A stretch of DNA of 64,000 nt, taken from contig JAZQHC010000018.1 of the NCBI GenBank assembly GCA_045540335.1, positions 119,603-183,602 of the forward strand. The letters run 5' to 3'. Position numbers and translations under genes: made by a program. The stretch is from RGIG7213 sp045540335. Lineage in GTDB: Bacteria; Bacillota; Clostridia; Oscillospirales; CAG-272. The notes beneath the pieces are model-generated. The model had not been told where the DNA came from, searched no databases, and was given only the letters and a program-made list of their open reading frames with translations. Numbering within the stretch: the first letter of the stretch is position 1; each line of letters starts with the position of its first letter. This document shows positions 17,323-26,530 of the stretch, one piece after another.

Positions 17323-18327
17323 TTATCTTGATACTGCTATTAGTTTTGCGTGGATAGCCCACCGTCTTCCGTCGCCTTGAACGGTACACGTTGAAAGCGT
17401 AAGCAACATATCATCCTTCGTAAATTCAAGATCTTTATGGAACAGAGATTTGTTGTCGCACGTTCTTACGAAGCTTAAAAAGTCGCTGTCGCTGTAAAAT
17501 GTGGTTCTTATATAATTGTATTTTGCCGAGGAATTATATACGGAGAATACTTCAAACGTATATATTCCGTCAAGTGTGGTTATTGTAACAAGCCTGTTGT
17601 TAAACACGTCTTCCTGCGTGTATTCTATCAATTCCGAAAACATGGAATTCGTGCTTGCCATGTTATGCCCATATACGACAAGCGCACGGTTGTCTTCAAG
17701 CTTTGCTTTCGTTCTTCCGTCTGCAAATATAGAACCGTTGTTGTTATACTTTTTTGTTGGCGAGCGCTTCAGGTAAAAATCATTATCGCCGCTGAACATT
17801 ATCGGGTGGTCTATATTCGTGCCGTTTATGGTTATCCAGCCCCATACGTCGGGATTCTGACGCTTAAGATCGAGAATTTTAGAACGTATTTGCTCAAACT
17901 GTTCGTTGTAAATGCCGCTTTCGTATTCAACGTCGATCACCTCGCCCGCTATCGAACGGTCAACGCTTAATGTTTCCACGTTGGTTCGGCTTGGTGTGTC
18001 AACCGTAATAAGTGCAGAGGAATTACCGTAGAATATGTCGCTGAAATAATCGTTATCTGCCGTAGCCTGCAGATAGTTGGATATATATACGACAAGTGCC
18101 GCACAGCTTCCGATAAAAAGAAGGGTGCTTGCGGTTAGTATGGAATAGCGAATAGCGCCTAAAAGTATGTGGTTCGTGCTTTTCGTTACCCTTGCCGATT
18201 TTGAAAGCGGGATATCCCTGGGGCGAAGGTGTTCAATTGATTTTATTAAAGGCGTTTTTTCATTTTCGCGTAACGGCTTGAATACTTTACTGAAGTACGG
18301 CGCCCTGTTTGATTTTTTTCTGAACAT
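17323..18327 (-). CDS. Class B-like sortase
   Basis: 334 residues. The start is placed at the internal ATG (MFRKKSN): the ribosome-binding site AAAGGAGG lies inside the upstream open frame. A cytoplasmic N-terminal region of about 58 residues precedes one membrane helix (about 60-82), then the sortase fold. Catalytic residues are His221 (VVYGHNM), Cys314 (LTLSTC) and Arg321/322. The WGWITINGTNIDHP and LKRSPTKKYNNNGSIFAD segments are typical of SrtB-type enzymes. It attaches sorting-signal proteins to the wall or assembles surface polymers. No substrate is adjacent; the surface proteins at 59.6-64 kb carry a PTGD tail and are candidates. Confidence 0.9.
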   Translation of the reverse strand: MFRKKSNRAPYFSKVFKPLRENEKTPLIKSIEHLRPRDIPLSKSARVTKSTNHILLGAIRYSILTASTLLFIGSCAALVVYISNYLQATADNDYFSDIFYGNSSALITVDTPSRTNVETLSVDRSIAGEVIDVEYESGIYNEQFEQIRSKILDLKRQNPDVWGWITINGTNIDHPIMFSGDNDFYLKRSPTKKYNNNGSIFADGRTKAKLEDNRALVVYGHNMASTNSMFSELIEYTQEDVFNNRLVTITTLDGIYTFEVFSVYNSSAKYNYIRTTFYSDSDFLSFVRTCDNKSLFHKDLEFTKDDMLLTLSTCTVQGDGRRWAIHAKLIAVSR

Positions 18328-18366
18328 ATACGATACCCCTCCTTTCAAAACACATTGTCAAATGCT

Positions 18367-18395
18367 ATTATATGCCCAGAATATTAAAATAACAA
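18367..18395 (-). promoter_or_regulatory. Promoter of sortase-glycosyltransferase unit
   Basis: Minus strand TTGTTA (18395-18390), 17-bp spacer, TATAAT (18372-18367), 39 bp before the sortase start. Confidence 0.65.
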
Positions 18396-18465
18396 GGCAT
18401 ATATTTTATTTTTTTTATTTCGTAACACACTTTTTACAACTAAACATGCATATTTTATAAACGTA

Positions 18466-18493
18466 TTGACATTGCACCGATTTTTGATATAAT
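18466..18493 (+). promoter_or_regulatory. Consensus sigma-A promoter of SGNH esterase gene
   Basis: TTGACA (18466-18471), 16-bp spacer, TATAAT (18488-18493) with an upstream TG, i.e. both hexamers perfect. It is 36 bp before the start codon. Confidence 0.9.
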
Positions 18494-18529
18494 ATACCAT
18501 ATGATGAATACCATTGTAGGAGGATGATC

Positions 18530-19570
18530 ATGCAAAGATATACAACGCCTTTCTGGCAAGGCGAAATTGTGGAATTCGAAAGATTCTGGCCAATAAAAAA
18601 AGACGGCGAAAGCAAAGTAAAAATACAACTTGCATATCCGGTTTGCGAGGTTATATCACTTTACGATTCGCGCTTTGAAAAAGAATTTTTTGTAAACGAA
18701 GATTTTTACGTTGAAGACGGGTGCATAGTGTTAACTGATGATTCGCGTATTATCCCAACAAAATGGGAAGATATCGTGCTTTCCGCACCGCAGGGTGAAA
18801 ACGGCTTGCAGATACAATGCAGCATAGACGGGCATTGGCTTTTCTTTACGGAATCAAGCGCGATATCGGATAAACAGTATTCCGTAAAATACAGACATAC
18901 GTGTCAACAGCTGCATTTCGTGCCGAAAAAAGATGCGGCAAAATTACCCAAAACATCAAAAATTCTTGAAAATGCAAGTGATTTTATGTTTTCATTTTTT
19001 GGCGACAGTATAACGGTTGGTGCAAATTCCAGCGGTGCAGATTGGATAAATGTACCGCCTTACGCACCGATATGGCCTAAAATGGTTTGTAAAGAGCTTG
19101 AGCGCCGCCATGGCTGTAATATAAACTATATTAACCATTCCGTAGGCGGAAAAACGTCTGATTGGGGCGTTGAAGAGTTTAAAAAGCTTCACGAAAACGA
19201 AAGGTTTGATCTTTTGCTTATAGCCTTTGGCATGAATGACGGAAGCAACCCGAAATTTGAAGACAATATAAGGGGTATAATCAATCAAGCGTTTGAAATA
19301 AATCCCGATTGCGAAATACTTCTTGTATCTACCATGCTGCCTAACAAATACGCAAAGGGTTTTTATAATTGCCAGGACAGACACGAACCAAAGCTTGAAA
19401 AAATCGCCGCAGAATACGGCGATAAAATTGCCCTTGTTCCTGTAACAAGGGTGCATCAATCCTTGCTGAAACGCAAGAATTATTTTGATATGACGGGTAA
19501 TAACGTAAACCACCCCAATGATTTCTTGGCGGCGGTTTACGCACAAACCGTATTAACTGTTCTTGATTAA
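18530..19570 (+). CDS. SGNH/GDSL-type esterase, carbohydrate-esterase-like
   Basis: 346 residues. GGAGG (18519-18523) sits 6 nt before ATG 18530; an ATG two codons earlier abuts the site and is less likely. The N-terminal half (about 1-145) is a beta-rich accessory domain. The SGNH hydrolase follows: block I FFGDSIT (Ser160), block II Gly in VGGKTS, block III GMND (Asn236), block V VNHPND (His328). No signal peptide is seen, so it acts in the cytoplasm. The layout matches two-domain acyl esterases of the CE2/SGNH type that remove acetyl groups from sugars. Monocistronic with its own strong promoter. Confidence 0.85.
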   Translation: MQRYTTPFWQGEIVEFERFWPIKKDGESKVKIQLAYPVCEVISLYDSRFEKEFFVNEDFYVEDGCIVLTDDSRIIPTKWEDIVLSAPQGENGLQIQCSIDGHWLFFTESSAISDKQYSVKYRHTCQQLHFVPKKDAAKLPKTSKILENASDFMFSFFGDSITVGANSSGADWINVPPYAPIWPKMVCKELERRHGCNINYINHSVGGKTSDWGVEEFKKLHENERFDLLLIAFGMNDGSNPKFEDNIRGIINQAFEINPDCEILLVSTMLPNKYAKGFYNCQDRHEPKLEKIAAEYGDKIALVPVTRVHQSLLKRKNYFDMTGNNVNHPNDFLAAVYAQTVLTVLD

Positions 19571-19572
19571 GA

Positions 19573-20931
19573 TCAGTTTTTAAGACTGTGAATGGGAGAG
19601 GGGATCCTTCCGCCTCTTGCAATGAATTCTTTACAAGATCTGTTGTTGATCTTCATAACGGGTGCATACCCCAATAAGCCGCCAAATGACACGCTGTCGT
19701 TGGCGGTTTTTCCGTATGCGGGAATAAGACGTACCGCCGTTGTTTTTGTGTTTGCAACGCCTATTGATATTTCATCTGCTATAATACCGCATATAACGTC
19801 TGCCGGTGTATCACCGGGGATAGCTATCATGTCAAGCCCTACGGAGCATACTGCAGTCATAGATTCCAATTTTTCAAAGCTTAACGCGCCCGATTCAGCT
19901 GCGGCAATCATGCCTGCATCTTCAGAAACGGGAATAAATGCGCCCGAAAGTCCGCCCACGTGTGATGAAGCCATAACGCCGCCTTTTTTTACGGCGTCGT
20001 TCAATAATGCAAGTGCTGCAACCGTGCCGTGCGCGCCGCATTGTTCAAGCCCCATGCTTTCAAGAATGTGCGCGACAGAATCGCCTACTGCGGGTGTAGG
20101 TGCAAGCGAAAGGTCAACGATTCCGAATGGAACGTTAAGTCTGCGAGACGCCTCGTGTGCAACAAGCTGGCCCATTCTTGTTATTTTGAATGCGGTCTTT
20201 TTTATTATGTCTGCCAATGACGAAAGATCGCAGCTTCCGGCACGTTTAATGGCAGAGCTTACGACTCCGGGCCCGGAAACACCAACGTTTATAACCGTTT
20301 CTGCTTCGCCTATACCGTGAAATGCACCTGCCATAAAGGGGTTATCTTGCGGAACGTTTGCGAAAACAACAAGCTTTGCGCATCCAATAGACTGGTTATC
20401 CCTTGTTAAATACGCAGTTTTAAGTATCGTGTCGCCCATCATGGCGATAGCATCCATATTGATGCCCGCTTTCGTTGAAGCAACGTTTACAGAAGAACAA
20501 ACCAACGAGGTTTCAGATAAAGCTTGAGGAATGGACTTAATAAGATTTAAGGAATTGTCCGTAAATCCTTTTTCTACAAGTGCGCCGTATCCGCCTATGA
20601 AATTTATTCCAAGCGTATTTGCCGCCTTGTCAAGCGTTTTTGCGATTTTTACATAATCCTCGGGGCTGTGCTTGCCCCCAATCAATGAAACGGGCGTTAC
20701 GGAAACGCGCTTGTTTATTATCGGTATGCCGTATTCTTTTTCTATATCTTCGCCCGTGCAAACCAATTTTTCAGCTGTTTTCGTTATTTTATCGTATATT
20801 CTGTCGCAAAGTACATTGCAATCGTCACTTGCACAATCAAGTAAGGAGATACCCATCGTTATAGTTCTGATGTCAAGGTTTTCCTCTTTGATCATGTTGA
20901 TCGTTTCAAGTATATCGTTAAGATTGATCAT
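19573..20931 (-). CDS. UPF0210 family protein (PFL-like fold)
   Basis: 452 residues. The start MINLNDILETINMI and the core blocks LDIRTITMGISLLDC, GGYGALVEKGF, GVSGPGVV and VGLDMIAIPGDTPA are those of UPF0210 (DUF711-type) proteins, whose known structures resemble the pyruvate-formate-lyase/glycyl-radical barrel but have no established reaction. It is 9 bp downstream of the ACT-domain gene, the pairing found across Firmicutes and archaea, suggesting the ACT protein senses a ligand for it. Its end abuts the convergent SGNH gene (2-bp gap). Confidence 0.92.
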   Translation of the reverse strand: MINLNDILETINMIKEENLDIRTITMGISLLDCASDDCNVLCDRIYDKITKTAEKLVCTGEDIEKEYGIPIINKRVSVTPVSLIGGKHSPEDYVKIAKTLDKAANTLGINFIGGYGALVEKGFTDNSLNLIKSIPQALSETSLVCSSVNVASTKAGINMDAIAMMGDTILKTAYLTRDNQSIGCAKLVVFANVPQDNPFMAGAFHGIGEAETVINVGVSGPGVVSSAIKRAGSCDLSSLADIIKKTAFKITRMGQLVAHEASRRLNVPFGIVDLSLAPTPAVGDSVAHILESMGLEQCGAHGTVAALALLNDAVKKGGVMASSHVGGLSGAFIPVSEDAGMIAAAESGALSFEKLESMTAVCSVGLDMIAIPGDTPADVICGIIADEISIGVANTKTTAVRLIPAYGKTANDSVSFGGLLGYAPVMKINNRSCKEFIARGGRIPSPIHSLKN

Positions 20932-20940
20932 AGCGCCACC

Positions 20941-21210
20941 TTATATTCTGTGCATAGAATTGAAAATGTCTTCATGCATGGCTCTGATATCAAGGTCGTT
21001 AGCTTTGCCCAATGCGGAAAGCTTATCTACCAATCCTGTGAAGGGGATGTTTAACTTGTCAATATCGACTACCATTACCATGGCAAAATATTCTTTCAAA
21101 ACGCTTTGCGAAATATCTTCAATATTTGCCCCTACTTCTGCACACGCCGTGCTTACCTTTGCGATTATTCCCATGCTGTCTTTTCCGACAACCGTAACTA
21201 CTGCTTTCAT
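20941..21210 (-). CDS. ACT domain protein, UPF0237 family
   Basis: 89 residues, a single ACT domain beginning MKAVVTVVGKDSMGIIAKVS, with ANIEDISQSVL and FAMVMVVDID. ACT domains bind small ligands, usually amino acids, as dimers. AGGAGTTTTTCAAAC precedes ATG, with a near-consensus promoter upstream. It is the first gene of a two-gene unit with the UPF0210 protein. Confidence 0.93.
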   Translation of the reverse strand: MKAVVTVVGKDSMGIIAKVSTACAEVGANIEDISQSVLKEYFAMVMVVDIDKLNIPFTGLVDKLSALGKANDLDIRAMHEDIFNSMHRI

Positions 21211-21246
21211 GTTTGAAAAACTCCTATCTTTAAATCAATCTTTATT

Positions 21247-21275
21247 ATTATATCATACCTACACGGACATTTCAA
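21247..21275 (-). promoter_or_regulatory. Promoter of ACT-UPF0210 unit
   Basis: Minus strand TTGAAA (21275-21270), 17-bp spacer, TATAAT (21252-21247), 37 bp upstream of the ACT start codon. Confidence 0.8.
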
Positions 21276-21365
21276 GAGGTAATAGAAAAGAGCACGGGAA
21301 AGATATTTGTAAATTATTTTATATATTTATGTAAACAATAGCGGATTTTATTAACAAAATTAAAG

Positions 21366-21395
21366 TTGACAAAGGTAATAAAAGTGTTTTATAAT
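21366..21395 (+). promoter_or_regulatory. Promoter of the yicC-rsgA gene series
   Basis: TTGACA (21366-21371), 18-bp spacer, TATAAT (21390-21395), 36 bp before the yicC start. It is the only strong promoter seen before the very compact 12-gene series that follows. Confidence 0.85.
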
Positions 21396-21431
21396 ATTAA
21401 ATTAGATAATAATATTATTCAAGGGGTTTTT

Positions 21432-22319
21432 ATGCTAAAAAGTATGACAGGGTACGGAAGGGCAAGGCAGAGCCTTTCCGGCAAAGATATAACCGTAGAA
21501 ATGAAGGCTGTTAATAACAGGTTTCTTGACGTCAACATTAAATTGCCCAGGGCGTATTTGTTTTTGGAAGAAAAGGTAAAGGAATATCTGAAAAACTGCG
21601 GTATTTCCAGGGGCAAGGTTGATGTATTTATTTCTATCGAATCACCTCCCGGTTTGAATTGCAACGTAGATATCGATATGGACTATGCAAGGGGGTATAT
21701 AGATGCGCTTTACAAGCTGCGCGACGAATTCGGTTTGAAAGACGATATTTCCGTTATGACGGTTGCGCGCCAGCACGATATATTCACTGTTACGAAGCCT
21801 GAGGAGGATCTTCAAGGCGATTGGGATGATGTTAAAACCGTGCTTTGCCAAGCGGTTGACAGCTTTAACGCCGCACGAATCTCTGAAGGGGCAAGGCTTG
21901 CAAGTGATATAAGGGCAAAGCGCCAATATATCGAATCTCTTGTTGATGTTATCGAACAAAAGGCTGAAACAACCACCGCAGAATACGAAAAGCGTTTATA
22001 TACCAAGCTTTCTGCCGTTGTTGCTGAATTTGGTGTAAAGGTAAACGAGGACAGAATACTTACCGAATGTGCCGTATTTGCTGATAAGGTTGCCATAGAT
22101 GAAGAGCTTGTAAGGCTGAGAAGCCATTTTGCCGCGTTTGATAATTATCTTGAAAGCGACGTTCCCGTGGGAAGGGATCTTGATTTCCGCCTGCAGGAGA
22201 TCAATAGGGAAACCAATACGATAGGCAGCAAAGCCCAGAATACAGATGTTGCCCATACGGTTGTCGCAATCAAGGGCGAACTTGAAAAAATCAGAGAACA
22301 AATACAGAATATAGAATAA
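21432..22319 (+). CDS. YicC/YloC family endoribonuclease
   Basis: 295 residues. The frame is open upstream, but the family N terminus MLKSMTGYGRA begins at 21432 with AAGGGG in front. The N-terminal YicC domain has VEMKAVNNRFLDVNIKLPR; the C-terminal DUF1732 block has GRDLDFRLQEINRETNTIGSKA. E. coli YicC has been reported as a ribonuclease acting on small RNA and mRNA, and B. subtilis YloC is its relative. The stop codon overlaps the remA start by one base (TAATG), so the two are coupled. First gene of the series. Confidence 0.93.
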   Translation: MLKSMTGYGRARQSLSGKDITVEMKAVNNRFLDVNIKLPRAYLFLEEKVKEYLKNCGISRGKVDVFISIESPPGLNCNVDIDMDYARGYIDALYKLRDEFGLKDDISVMTVARQHDIFTVTKPEEDLQGDWDDVKTVLCQAVDSFNAARISEGARLASDIRAKRQYIESLVDVIEQKAETTTAEYEKRLYTKLSAVVAEFGVKVNEDRILTECAVFADKVAIDEELVRLRSHFAAFDNYLESDVPVGRDLDFRLQEINRETNTIGSKAQNTDVAHTVVAIKGELEKIREQIQNIE

Positions 22320-22579
22320 TGAAACTTGCAGATATAGGATACGGTAACTTCATCGCACGCGAAAGGGTAACTGCAATATGCACGCCCGATGCCGCGCCAG
22401 TAAAGCGCTTGGTATCTGAAGCGAAAGAACTGGGAAAAGTGGTTGATGTTACCTGCGGAAAAAAAACAAAAAGCGTTATATTGATGGATAACGGCATAGT
22501 TATCCTGTGTGCTTTGCCTACCGAAAAAGCGGCAGAGCGACTTGACGATGAAACAGAGGGGGGGAAAATCAATGAATAA
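22319..22579 (+). CDS. remA: RemA/DUF370 family regulator
   Basis: 86 residues. Core: DIGYGNFIARERVTAI, TPDAAPVKRLV and DVTCGKKTKSVILMDNG. In B. subtilis RemA is a ring-forming DNA-binding protein that activates biofilm matrix and osmoprotection operons; here only family membership can be claimed. ATG overlaps the yicC stop and the end overlaps gmk by 8 bp. The yicC-remA-gmk-rpoZ order is strongly conserved in Firmicutes. Confidence 0.92.
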   Translation: MKLADIGYGNFIARERVTAICTPDAAPVKRLVSEAKELGKVVDVTCGKKTKSVILMDNGIVILCALPTEKAAERLDDETEGGKINE

Positions 22580-23189
22580 CAAAGGCTTACTGCTTGTTGT
22601 GTCAGGCCCTGCGGGAAGCGGAAAAAGCACCGTTTTGGCGAAAATAATGCAAGACGGGGATTGTGCTTACAGCGTTTCTGCCACTACAAGACAGCCACGC
22701 CCCGGCGAAGTAAACGGGGTAAACTATCATTTCATGTCGGAAGAAGATTTTAAGCAACACGTTGCAAACGGTGATTTTCTTGAATACACCGAATACGTTG
22801 GAAATTATTACGGCACGTTGATATCCGAGGTAAGGGGAAAAACAGAAAAGGGTATAAACGTTATTCTTGAGCTTGAAGTACAAGGCGCTGAAAACGTAAA
22901 GCACCTTTATCCTGAATCTGTTCTTGTATGGATACTGCCCCCAAACTACACCACGTTGGAGCAGAGATTGAGGGGAAGAGGGACAGAAACCGATGACGTT
23001 ATCAAAAAACGTTTGACCACCGCCGTAAAAGAGCTTGAAAAATTCCCCCTTTACGATTACTTAATAATAAACGAAACAGACAGACCGCAAGAAGCGGTAA
23101 AAGCCCTTCGAGAAGTAATAAATTCCGAAAGGCGCAGAGTAAACCGTACAGACGGTTTTGTAAACGAATTTATGAATAACAAGATATAA
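22572..23189 (+). CDS. gmk: Guanylate kinase
   Basis: 205 residues from ATG 22572 (site GGGGGGG, overlapping the end of remA); the frame is open further up but the family N terminus is MNNKGLLLVVSG. P-loop GPAGSGKST at 12-20, then TTRQPRPGEVNGVNYHF for GMP binding and ILELEVQGAENVK. It phosphorylates GMP to GDP with ATP. It is sandwiched between remA and rpoZ. Confidence 0.97.
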   Translation: MNNKGLLLVVSGPAGSGKSTVLAKIMQDGDCAYSVSATTRQPRPGEVNGVNYHFMSEEDFKQHVANGDFLEYTEYVGNYYGTLISEVRGKTEKGINVILELEVQGAENVKHLYPESVLVWILPPNYTTLEQRLRGRGTETDDVIKKRLTTAVKELEKFPLYDYLIINETDRPQEAVKALREVINSERRRVNRTDGFVNEFMNNKI

Positions 23190-23201
23190 GGAGACAGAAA
23201 A

Positions 23202-23525
23202 ATGGAAATAATAACACCTTCAGTTGACAAACTTACAAAGGGAAACATTAACAGATACGAGCTGGTTATTGCAACTGCAAAAACCGCACACCTTGTCGTT
23301 GACGAATACGTTAAACAAAGAACCGAGGCAGAACGCCGCATAAACCAAAAAGAAACAGACAAACCCTTAACGTCTATGATAAATAAAAACCTCCGTGATG
23401 AAAGGGCTGTAAGAAACGCAATCACCCTTATTCATAACGGCGGTGTTGAAATACTTTCTGCAGAAGAAAAGGCGGCAAGAGACGCCGCAAAGCAAGAAGC
23501 GGAAAAACTTACTTCAGAAGAATAA
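23202..23525 (+). CDS. rpoZ: RNA polymerase omega subunit
   Basis: 107 residues. The omega core NRYELVIATAKTAHLVVDEY and KPLTSMINKNLRDERAV is present, with a charged C-terminal extension (about 85-107). Omega wraps the end of beta-prime and helps assembly of RNA polymerase. AAGGAGACAGAAAA precedes ATG. Located between gmk and priA as usual. Confidence 0.93.
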   Translation: MEIITPSVDKLTKGNINRYELVIATAKTAHLVVDEYVKQRTEAERRINQKETDKPLTSMINKNLRDERAVRNAITLIHNGGVEILSAEEKAARDAAKQEAEKLTSEE

Positions 23526-23528
23526 AAA

Positions 23529-26018
23529 GTGAAAGCGGCAGTCGTAAACATACTGTCTTTGCCGTACCACGTCAATAACGATTATACCTACCTTCTGGGC
23601 AGAGATATTGCAGACGGGGCAGAAGTCGGAAGATTTGTTACCGTGTCGTTCGGCAATGCAAATAAACCGTCGGTTGGCGTCATACGTTCTTTATGCGAGG
23701 TTGAAGAGGTTACTGTCGGCATGAAGTACGTTATCGGTATATACGATAAGGTGCTTTCGCTGTCTGAAGAGCTTCTTAAGCTGTGCGAATATATTTCCGA
23801 TACTACGTTTTGTTCTTTCGGCGAGGCGGCAAAGGTGATGATACCTGCCATTCTTTTAAAAGAACCGGATGAATGTTATACCGTATGTAAAAAGCTTGAT
23901 ACTTCCGCAAACGAAACAACGAAGGTAATATACGCATACATTGCGGCAAGAAAAAAAGCGTATCTGTCGGCAATGAGGGTCGAATTCGGAAAGTCTGTTT
24001 CGATAGCCTTAAATGCGCTTGAAAAATTGGGCTATATTGAAAAAGAGATATTGGCAAAGGACGCCCCGAAAACAGGAAAAACCTATTTTTACAAGCTTGC
24101 AGCTGATGAACAATACGCAATGCGGCAAACACGAAGCATCAGTGCAAGGCATGCAATTACTTATCTGCATGAAAACGGCGAGGCTGAAAAAAACGTACTT
24201 AAAGAAATAACGCGTATTTCAGACGGAATGATAGAAAAAATGTGCAGTCTGGGTATTTTCAGCGTAAGGGTGGAAGAGAAATTAAAAAATCCGTACGCTA
24301 ATTTCGAAAGGTCTGAATTTAAGTGCACACTATCCGATGAACAACAGCAAGCATTTGAAAAAATAGATGCTTTGTGCCGAAAACGACAGCCTGCAGCTGT
24401 ATTGCTTCACGGCGTTACGGGAAGCGGCAAAACACAGGTTATCAAATCCGTGTGCGACAGCGTTATATCAATGGGCAGATCGGTTATAATGCTTGTGCCT
24501 GAAATTTCTTTAACACCGCAATCAGTCAAGATTTTTTGTGCCGCATACGGCGACCGTGTCGTTGTGATACATTCGGGCTTATCCGCAGGGGAAAGGGCAG
24601 ACGCATACCGAAAAATAAAAAACGGTATGGCAGATATGGTTATCGGAACGAGAAGTGCGATATTCGCCCCGTTGGACAATATTGGCGCTATTATAATCGA
24701 CGAAGAGCAAGAGCATACCTATCGTTCTGAAATGACGCCGAAATACCACGCACGCGATATAGCACGCTTCAGATGCAATGCGCATAACGCGGTAATGTTG
24801 CTGTCATCGGCAACACCCTCGATAGAAAGCTACTACAAAGCGCAAACAGGAAAATATCAATTAGTTAAGTTAACGCAGCGATATGGCAAGGCGCAGCTGC
24901 CGCAGGTGGTAGTTGCCGACCTGCGCGAGGATTATTCCGCAGGTTCTACCGATGCTATCGGTGCGGTTTTGAAAAACGAGCTTGTTCAAACCAAAAACAG
25001 GGGCGAGCAGTCCGTTTTGTTTTTAAACAGGCGCGGATATAGCAATTTTTTAAGTTGCAGAATGTGCGGCGAGGTTATAATGTGCCCGCACTGCGATGTT
25101 TCTCTTACGTATCATACAACGTCACGCTTGGTAAAATACAATGCCGAGCAAGAGAGGGAAGACTTTTTACAAAGAAAGAAAAACGGTTATTTACTGTGCC
25201 ATTATTGCGGTTATCGTATCGGCGTGCCTGAAACGTGCCCGAAGTGCGGCTCTGCACATATAGCCTATATGGGGCATGGAACGCAGAAAATATGCCAGGA
25301 TATAGAAGAATACGGGTACGGTATTTCCGTTTTAAGAATGGATGCTGATACTACAAGCAAAAAATTCTCGCACGATAAAATACTTTCAGATTTCCGCCAA
25401 CATAAAGCAGACGTACTTCTTGGTACGCAAATGGTTACAAAGGGGCACGATTTTCCCGACGTGACGTTGGTCGGTGTTATTTTGGCAGATAGCTCGCTTT
25501 ATACGTCAGACTATCACTCGTCAGAGCAAACGTTTTCCTTGCTTACGCAGGTTGTCGGAAGGGCAGGAAGGGCGGAAAAAAAGGGAATCGCCGTTATACA
25601 AACCTTCAGTCCCGACAACGAGATAATAAACCTTGCTTCAAAGCAAGATTACGAAAGCTTTTATAAAGGTGAAATAGCTTTAAGACATGCGCTTAAATTT
25701 CCGCCCTTTTGCGATATTGCCGTATTTTTGTTCACCTCCACGGCAGAACCCGCAATGTTCAATTGTACAACAGAGTTTTACAACCTGTTGACGGAACGGC
25801 TTAAGGGCGAATACAGCGATGTTAAATTGCAGATATTCGGCCCGATAGAAGCCCCCGTTTACCGTTTGAACGGCAGATGGAGGATGCAGCTTATAGTGAA
25901 ATGCCGAATGAATAAACGCACAAGGGCGCTTTTTTCAAATGTGTTAAAGGATTATGCAAAGCGCGCACCGTCGAAGGTGACCGTAAGCATTAATGTGAAT
26001 CCAACTTCTATCGGTTAA
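23529..26018 (+). CDS. priA: Primosomal protein N' (replication restart helicase PriA)
   Basis: 829 residues, GTG start at 23529, 3 nt after the rpoZ stop. An N-terminal 3'-DNA-end-binding domain (AAVVNILSLPYHVNNDYTY) and winged helix are followed by a DEAH-type helicase: Walker A GVTGSGKT (295-302), Walker B IIDEEQEH, GTQMVTKGHDFP and QVVGRAGR. A cysteine-rich zinc region CRMCG-CPHC-CHYCG-CPKCG lies between the helicase lobes. PriA recognises stalled forks and loads the helicase. The DEEQ box instead of DEEH is common in Firmicutes. Confidence 0.96.
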   Translation: MKAAVVNILSLPYHVNNDYTYLLGRDIADGAEVGRFVTVSFGNANKPSVGVIRSLCEVEEVTVGMKYVIGIYDKVLSLSEELLKLCEYISDTTFCSFGEAAKVMIPAILLKEPDECYTVCKKLDTSANETTKVIYAYIAARKKAYLSAMRVEFGKSVSIALNALEKLGYIEKEILAKDAPKTGKTYFYKLAADEQYAMRQTRSISARHAITYLHENGEAEKNVLKEITRISDGMIEKMCSLGIFSVRVEEKLKNPYANFERSEFKCTLSDEQQQAFEKIDALCRKRQPAAVLLHGVTGSGKTQVIKSVCDSVISMGRSVIMLVPEISLTPQSVKIFCAAYGDRVVVIHSGLSAGERADAYRKIKNGMADMVIGTRSAIFAPLDNIGAIIIDEEQEHTYRSEMTPKYHARDIARFRCNAHNAVMLLSSATPSIESYYKAQTGKYQLVKLTQRYGKAQLPQVVVADLREDYSAGSTDAIGAVLKNELVQTKNRGEQSVLFLNRRGYSNFLSCRMCGEVIMCPHCDVSLTYHTTSRLVKYNAEQEREDFLQRKKNGYLLCHYCGYRIGVPETCPKCGSAHIAYMGHGTQKICQDIEEYGYGISVLRMDADTTSKKFSHDKILSDFRQHKADVLLGTQMVTKGHDFPDVTLVGVILADSSLYTSDYHSSEQTFSLLTQVVGRAGRAEKKGIAVIQTFSPDNEIINLASKQDYESFYKGEIALRHALKFPPFCDIAVFLFTSTAEPAMFNCTTEFYNLLTERLKGEYSDVKLQIFGPIEAPVYRLNGRWRMQLIVKCRMNKRTRALFSNVLKDYAKRAPSKVTVSINVNPTSIG

Positions 26019-26042
26019 AATAAAGGAAAGAGGTCATAAACA

Positions 26043-26528
26043 ATGGCAATAATGAAGATAATAAAGGATACGGACGAAACGCTTAGAAAAAAAAGCCGCC
26101 CCGTAACGGAAATAACGCCGCGCATAATTCAGCTTCTTGATGATATGAAGGATACGCTTCACGATTCGGGTGGTGTCGGTCTTGCCGCACCGCAGGTGGG
26201 CGTTCTTCGTCAAATTGTTTTAATTGAGGTGGAACCGGGCGAGCTTATTGAATTGATAAACCCCGTTATCGTATCTAAAAAAGGCGAACAACAGGAATTG
26301 GAGGGTTGCCTTTCCGTTCCCGGACGTTGGGGTATCACGAAACGTCCTGCAAAGGTTACCGTAAAAGCGCTTGACCGTAACGGTGATGAATTCAAATTAA
26401 CGGGTGAAGACCTTCTTGCAAGGGCTATTTGCCACGAAACAGACCATTTGAACGGTGTGCTGTTCTACGATAACGCAGTTCATATGCTTACGAAGGAAGA
26501 AATGGCTGAATTGGAGGCTGACGACTGA
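26043..26528 (+). CDS. def: Peptide deformylase
   Basis: 161 residues. The three motifs are GVGLAAPQVG, EGCLSVPG and HETDHLNGVLF, holding the metal ligands Cys and two His plus the catalytic Glu. It removes the formyl group from N-terminal methionine of nascent proteins. The substitution of the usual aliphatic residue by Thr in HExDH is mild. AAGAGG precedes ATG. It is 2 bp upstream of fmt, pairing deformylation with formylation. Confidence 0.96.
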   Translation: MAIMKIIKDTDETLRKKSRPVTEITPRIIQLLDDMKDTLHDSGGVGLAAPQVGVLRQIVLIEVEPGELIELINPVIVSKKGEQQELEGCLSVPGRWGITKRPAKVTVKALDRNGDEFKLTGEDLLARAICHETDHLNGVLFYDNAVHMLTKEEMAELEADD

Positions 26529-26530
26529 TA